DNA of 64,000 bases from Bacillus sp. EB01. GTDB taxonomy: Bacteria > Bacillota > Bacilli > Bacillales > Cytobacillaceae. The notes beneath the pieces are model-generated. The model ran no database searches and had not been told where the DNA came from. It saw only the letters and a program-made list of their open reading frames with translations. The position numbers and the translations under genes are program-made. The stretch spans positions 3,861,938-3,925,937 of the forward strand of contig NZ_HG964497.1 in assembly GCF_000613125.1 (NCBI RefSeq). The letters run 5' to 3'. Positions 60,880 to 64,000 of this stretch are shown here, piece by piece; within the stretch, counting starts at the first letter, position 1, and each line of letters opens with the position of its first letter.

Positions 60880-61425
60880 TTGTTCAGGAAGGTTCCTGTG
60901 ATATTACTGTTTTTGTGTGCCTTTTTTAGCGTGCAAACTATTCCAACAGTAGGTGCAAAACCAAAAGATTCTCCGACTCCATTAATAGAATTTTATAGAG
61001 AAATTGGCTATAAATCGGTGGGAGAGGCAGTTAGTGAGTGTGAAAAACACTTCAAGGAAGAGGTAAAACTCCCACTGATGATTCCTGCTATTCCATTCTC
61101 TCACCAATTCGGAAGGTTTTGGGATGACAAAGCACATAAGACAAATGATTCCCTGGAAATAGAATATTTGAATGAAAAAAAGCCGGAGAATTTTTATAAA
61201 ATTACCATTAGGCCTCTGAAAAATAAAATTGATTTTAAAGATAAAGGCAATCAAAAATTATATAAACTTAAAGACGGCCAAAATGCTATCTATATGGAAT
61301 TAATAAATCAAGGATTTCTTGTTTTTGAATATGGCAAATGGCAATATATACTTGGAATAAATAAAAAGCTATCAAAAGAAATTACACCCGAGATATTAGT
61401 GGAAATTGCTAATTCCATTTCTTAA
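60880..61425 (+). CDS. secreted hypothetical protein, 181 aa
   Basis: 181 residues with a signal peptide (MFRKVPVILLFLCAFFSVQT, cleavage likely after VGA at about 27). The mature part is basic and Lys-rich, with GEAVSECEKHFKEEV and a YKLKDGQNAIY region; no known domain. Start is TTG at 60880 after AGGGTG, with GTG at 60871 as alternative. Alone between two terminators. Confidence 0.72.
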   Translation: MFRKVPVILLFLCAFFSVQTIPTVGAKPKDSPTPLIEFYREIGYKSVGEAVSECEKHFKEEVKLPLMIPAIPFSHQFGRFWDDKAHKTNDSLEIEYLNEKKPENFYKITIRPLKNKIDFKDKGNQKLYKLKDGQNAIYMELINQGFLVFEYGKWQYILGINKKLSKEITPEILVEIANSIS

Positions 61426-61442
61426 AAGTGTGGTGTCTAAAA

Positions 61443-61470
61443 CAAAAGAAGGACTGCAATACAGCAGTCC
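61443..61470 (-). terminator. intrinsic terminator
   Basis: GGACTGC/GCAGTCC stem with AATACA loop; the T-rich run (TTCTTTTG) is on the minus strand. It ends the MOSC gene. Confidence 0.85.
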
Positions 61471-61499
61471 AGCCACAGGAAAATCGGTCCATGTCTGTA

Positions 61500-62315
61500 T
61501 TAACCTATCTCAATGGTGTCTCCAATCTTTATACTGCCGGGTTTTACTACTGAAGCATATACCCCCAAGCTCCCAGCATTATTTCTGACAATCGACCTTA
61601 GTACGTTTGGATCTTTTGGCAGGTCGCCCTGAGCTAATGTAGTCATTACACATCGCTTAGTTTCTTGAGAAATTTTAAGTTGAACATCGCCAACAGTCAG
61701 TGTTTTCCCCACCCAATCATTTTCAACAAAAGCTTCAACATTGGGAACTTCAATAATAATGTTTGGTCTGAACCGGCGCGGCTCAATCCTGCTATCTGGT
61801 GCGAGCTTCCTTAAGTAATTAATCGTTGAAGTTGTAATGATGTGAACGAAATCAATGTCAAAAAACGTGTTTTCAGGTGAAGTTCTGGTGAATACTGTGC
61901 CTTTATTATCAAGTTCTTCAATTTCCTCAGGAATATATCCTTCGAACTGCACATCCATAGCCGATGGGCTCGATAATTGAACAGTACGATTAAAACTTTC
62001 TGACAACAAGTTATCTTTTTTCTCATCAATACTATCGACCCATCTTCCATCCGGAAAAGTAATTCTTACAGGAGGAATTGCAGCATCCTTTTGTGGCTGG
62101 TCTATATACTTGGCACGATATTGAAACATGTTTGGCCACTTTTTTGGATTTTTTGCATTAGCAAGTTTCCCAGTTTCATTGTCGATTACACCATAGGCTC
62201 TGTCGCCTAATAAGCCCTTTACCGTAACTTCGCAAGCATTTAATTCCTCACCCATCATTGATTTAACCGGATATCTCCAAATTGAAGCAACAGTTGCAGT
62301 TGTCACATTACTCAC
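61500..62315 (-). CDS. MOSC-domain protein
   Basis: 271 residues: MOSC_N beta-barrel domain (about 1-120, VASIWRYPVKSMMGEEL and GLLGDRAYGVID), then the MOSC domain (about 130-271). The conserved Cys is in QETKRCVMTT, as in molybdenum-cofactor sulfurases and mARC-type N-hydroxylated substrate reductases. Likely binds molybdenum cofactor; partner unknown. Start ATG at 62315 with GGAAGGG upstream. Confidence 0.9.
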   Translation of the reverse strand: MSNVTTATVASIWRYPVKSMMGEELNACEVTVKGLLGDRAYGVIDNETGKLANAKNPKKWPNMFQYRAKYIDQPQKDAAIPPVRITFPDGRWVDSIDEKKDNLLSESFNRTVQLSSPSAMDVQFEGYIPEEIEELDNKGTVFTRTSPENTFFDIDFVHIITTSTINYLRKLAPDSRIEPRRFRPNIIIEVPNVEAFVENDWVGKTLTVGDVQLKISQETKRCVMTTLAQGDLPKDPNVLRSIVRNNAGSLGVYASVVKPGSIKIGDTIEIG

Positions 62316-62470
62316 CCTTCCTTTCTTATGTATTAATAGTAAGTATATTGGTTTGCTAAACTTTTTCCAAAGAAAAAGGGCAATGCTTTCGCTTAAAATG
62401 CTAAAGTGACTATAGGATTAAGTAAATTCATCCATTCGCTAATCTAGTTAAAACACTTTAGGAGGACGCA

Positions 62471-63046
62471 ATGTTAAAAAATGAAGAAGATATCAAACGA
62501 ATTATTCTAGAAGACGAATGGATGATGGAGGTTTTAAAGACGGCGCAGTCATTAAATTTACCTGATTGGTGGATATGTGCTGGCTTTGTGCGTTCAAAAA
62601 TATGGGATACATTGCACAGATTCACAAAGAGGACCGCTTCAGCTGATGTCGATGTGATTTACTTTGACCCAAAAAATACCGATGAACCAACCGAAAAGAA
62701 GCTGGAACAAAAGTTGTTCGAAATTTCGCCTGGAATACCCTGGTCCGTGAAGAATCAGGCGAGAATGTATAAGGTAAATAATATATCACCTTACATATCA
62801 TCTGTAGATGCAATATCAAAGTTTCCGGAGACCGCCACTGCAATTGGAGTAAAATTAGATAGCAATGATACAATAATGCTAACTGCTCCTCATGGAATAG
62901 AAGACGTTTTAAAATTAAAAGTAAAGCCTACTCCTTATTTTGCAGAGTCTTCTGAAAGGATAGCCATTTATGAGCAAAGAATTATAAAAAAGGATTGGAA
63001 ATCCAAATGGGGACAAGTAACCGTAAACCATGTTAACCTTTATTAA
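62471..63046 (+). CDS. nucleotidyltransferase-family protein (NTP_transf_6/DUF925-like)
   Basis: 191 residues. DWWICAGFVRSKIWDTLH at the N-terminus (G-F-V-R) with SADVDVIYFD giving the metal Asp pair; this is the pattern of the DUF925-type nucleotidyltransferases. Unlike the two resistance-like enzymes at 7387 and 10690 it lacks the long helical second domain. AGGAGG site 10 bases upstream. Activity unknown. Confidence 0.82.
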   Translation: MLKNEEDIKRIILEDEWMMEVLKTAQSLNLPDWWICAGFVRSKIWDTLHRFTKRTASADVDVIYFDPKNTDEPTEKKLEQKLFEISPGIPWSVKNQARMYKVNNISPYISSVDAISKFPETATAIGVKLDSNDTIMLTAPHGIEDVLKLKVKPTPYFAESSERIAIYEQRIIKKDWKSKWGQVTVNHVNLY

Positions 63047-63155
63047 TAAAGAAGGTCTAGTATGGAGTACAGGCACATTTTAGGAAAGGATTTTGTCATA
63101 AAGATTAAAATGACTGATCTATGATAAATATCACTAATAAAAAGGATGATATATA

Positions 63156-63530
63156 ATGAGCAATTCACTGAAAGATAAGGCAGTCTCTTTTTTGCAACTA
63201 GTTGCAACGGGAGAAGTGCGGGAGGCATATAGTAGATACGTTAGTCCAGATTTCCGTCATCATAATCCCTATTTCCGTGGGGATGCCGAATCACTTATGC
63301 TTGCAATGGAAGAGAACGCCGGAGAAAATCCAAATAAAACCCTTCAAGTAAAACATGTCGTCGAAGAGGGGGATAATGTTATGATTCATTCCCACATAAA
63401 GCAAAAGCAAGATGACCCAGGGGCAGCCGTGGTCCACATCTTTCGCTTCTATGATGACTTTATCGTCGAAATGTGGGATGTTGGCCAACCAATACCGGAG
63501 AATTCCCCTAATGAAAATGGTGCGTTCTAA
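63156..63530 (+). CDS. SnoaL-like (NTF2-fold) protein
   Basis: 124 residues. NTF2-like cone: AVSFLQLVATGEVREAYSRY, then DFRHHNPYFRGD (the His/Asp word of SnoaL-like proteins), and IFRFYDDFIVEMWDVGQPIPE at the end. May be a small-molecule binding protein or isomerase; a substrate cannot be named. Ribosome binding site is weak (AAGGATGATA). Confidence 0.88.
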   Translation: MSNSLKDKAVSFLQLVATGEVREAYSRYVSPDFRHHNPYFRGDAESLMLAMEENAGENPNKTLQVKHVVEEGDNVMIHSHIKQKQDDPGAAVVHIFRFYDDFIVEMWDVGQPIPENSPNENGAF

Positions 63531-63738
63531 GGAATGATAGTATTAATGTAAACTGATGCGTAAAGCTCCCCATTTTAAGTAACGGGTTCCGTTTTGAGGG
63601 GGAGTTACTGTTGCTACACAATAGTATTGGTGACTGGACGGCAGTTATTTAGTGCAATACGTTTGGTTAATAACCAAATAAAATGACTAAAACTAACTAG
63701 ATAGGTAATTCAACTTAGAATAATAATGAGGTGATTTT

Positions 63739-63900
63739 ATGAGTAAAGCTAAGGGAAAAGGTGGAACAGGGAGAGGAACAGACAAGAAGGGTTGGAATCG
63801 TTGGCAATCTAGCGCAAACAAAAAGAAGAGTGCAAAACCTTATATAAGTAAAGGTACCAAAAAAACAGAGGTTGAAAATGACCCTACGAGCAATAGTTAA
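63739..63900 (+). CDS. small basic protein, DUF3934-like
   Basis: 53 residues, strongly basic: MSKAKGKGGTGRGTDKKGWN, then RWQSSANKKKSAKPY. The N-terminus recalls DUF3934 proteins of Bacillales, from memory. Ribosome binding site GAGGTG seven bases upstream. Composition suggests nucleic-acid contact. This gene lies on the plus strand opposite a spurious minus-strand frame. Confidence 0.75.
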   Translation: MSKAKGKGGTGRGTDKKGWNRWQSSANKKKSAKPYISKGTKKTEVENDPTSNS

Positions 63901-64000
63901 ATCCACTGTCAGAAATATAGCGGATGCTAAAAAAACAATTATTTAATAACCTAACGTGTACGAGTGCAAACTAAAGAGCCTCATATATGACACTGAATTA

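Noticed and set aside
63565-63608. CTCCCC/GGGGAG hairpin after the SnoaL-like gene
   Set aside because: Loop is long and no T-run follows, so terminator function is doubtful.
1-64000. CRISPR array
   Set aside because: The tandem repeats found have 21- or 52-nt periods with short or degenerate words, no repeat-spacer design and no cas genes.
1-64000. tRNA or rRNA genes
   Set aside because: No cloverleaf with TTCGAATC-type arm or rRNA-like stretch was noticed on either strand; a tRNAscan-SE run would settle it.

Overview
The window looks like chromosomal DNA of a Gram-positive, endospore-forming member of the Bacillaceae (Bacillus/Mesobacillus-like). The evidence is strong AGGAGG-type ribosome binding sites with TTG and GTG starts, a SpoIID-type protein, a CgeB/YkvP-type spore glycosyltransferase, RsbR-like STAS proteins, an alr/ald/adeR-like alanine locus and a TPP-riboswitch thiamine salvage operon. 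No rRNA, tRNA or CRISPR array was found. All identifications come from reading the sequence; no database search was run.

Layout. 0-6.9 kb: small proteins, a YbjQ homologue, a YtkA-type lipoprotein, a VOC protein, an acyltransferase and a general-stress-type SDR. 7-14.6 kb: an accessory patch with a truncated methyltransferase joined to a nucleotidyltransferase, a complete IS3-family (IS150-like) insertion sequence sitting inside an older hairpin, a second nucleotidyltransferase, a hydrolase and a phosphatase. 14.7-24.1 kb: a SpoIID/SH3 exported protein, two orphan RsbR-like STAS proteins, an MFS transporter, a phosphodiesterase-type protein, a GIY-YIG protein and a NUDIX protein. 24.6-28.4 kb: TPP riboswitch followed by SDR-thiM-thiD-thiE-thiW, all leftward. 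28.5-29.4 kb: two tandem copies of a type I toxin-antitoxin module (29-aa hydrophobic peptide plus convergent antisense RNA). 29.7-35.1 kb: a frameshifted zinc-protease gene, small membrane proteins, a sulfurtransferase, a BtuF-like protein without signal peptide and an acyl-CoA ligase. 35.7-41.4 kb: alanine metabolism (alr, ald, an AdeR-like regulator, an amino-acid permease). 42.1-52.6 kb: a catabolic cluster in which an aminotransferase and aldehyde dehydrogenase are followed, after an intrinsic terminator, by hydroxyacyl-CoA dehydrogenase, CoA-transferase A/B, enoyl-CoA hydratase, acyl-CoA dehydrogenase, thiolase and two 2-hydroxyacid dehydrogenases. This is a complete route from an amino- or dicarboxylic acid to acetyl-CoA. 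52.9-63.9 kb: a 1283-residue secreted multidomain protein, a second HExxH protein, a LysM glycosyltransferase, a MOSC protein and small proteins.

The most unusual feature is a set of gene-free spacers carrying short repeats whose sequence differs at every locus but whose period recurs: 21 nt at about 4.2, 21.9 and 45.8 kb, and about 52 nt at about 1.3 and 24.3 kb. Two longer dispersed repeats also occur (about 38.3 and 41.7 kb), with a shortened copy of the first at 23.6 kb. The two tandem toxin-antitoxin modules, each with complementarity between the 5' leader and the bases just after the stop codon, are the best defined regulatory systems here.
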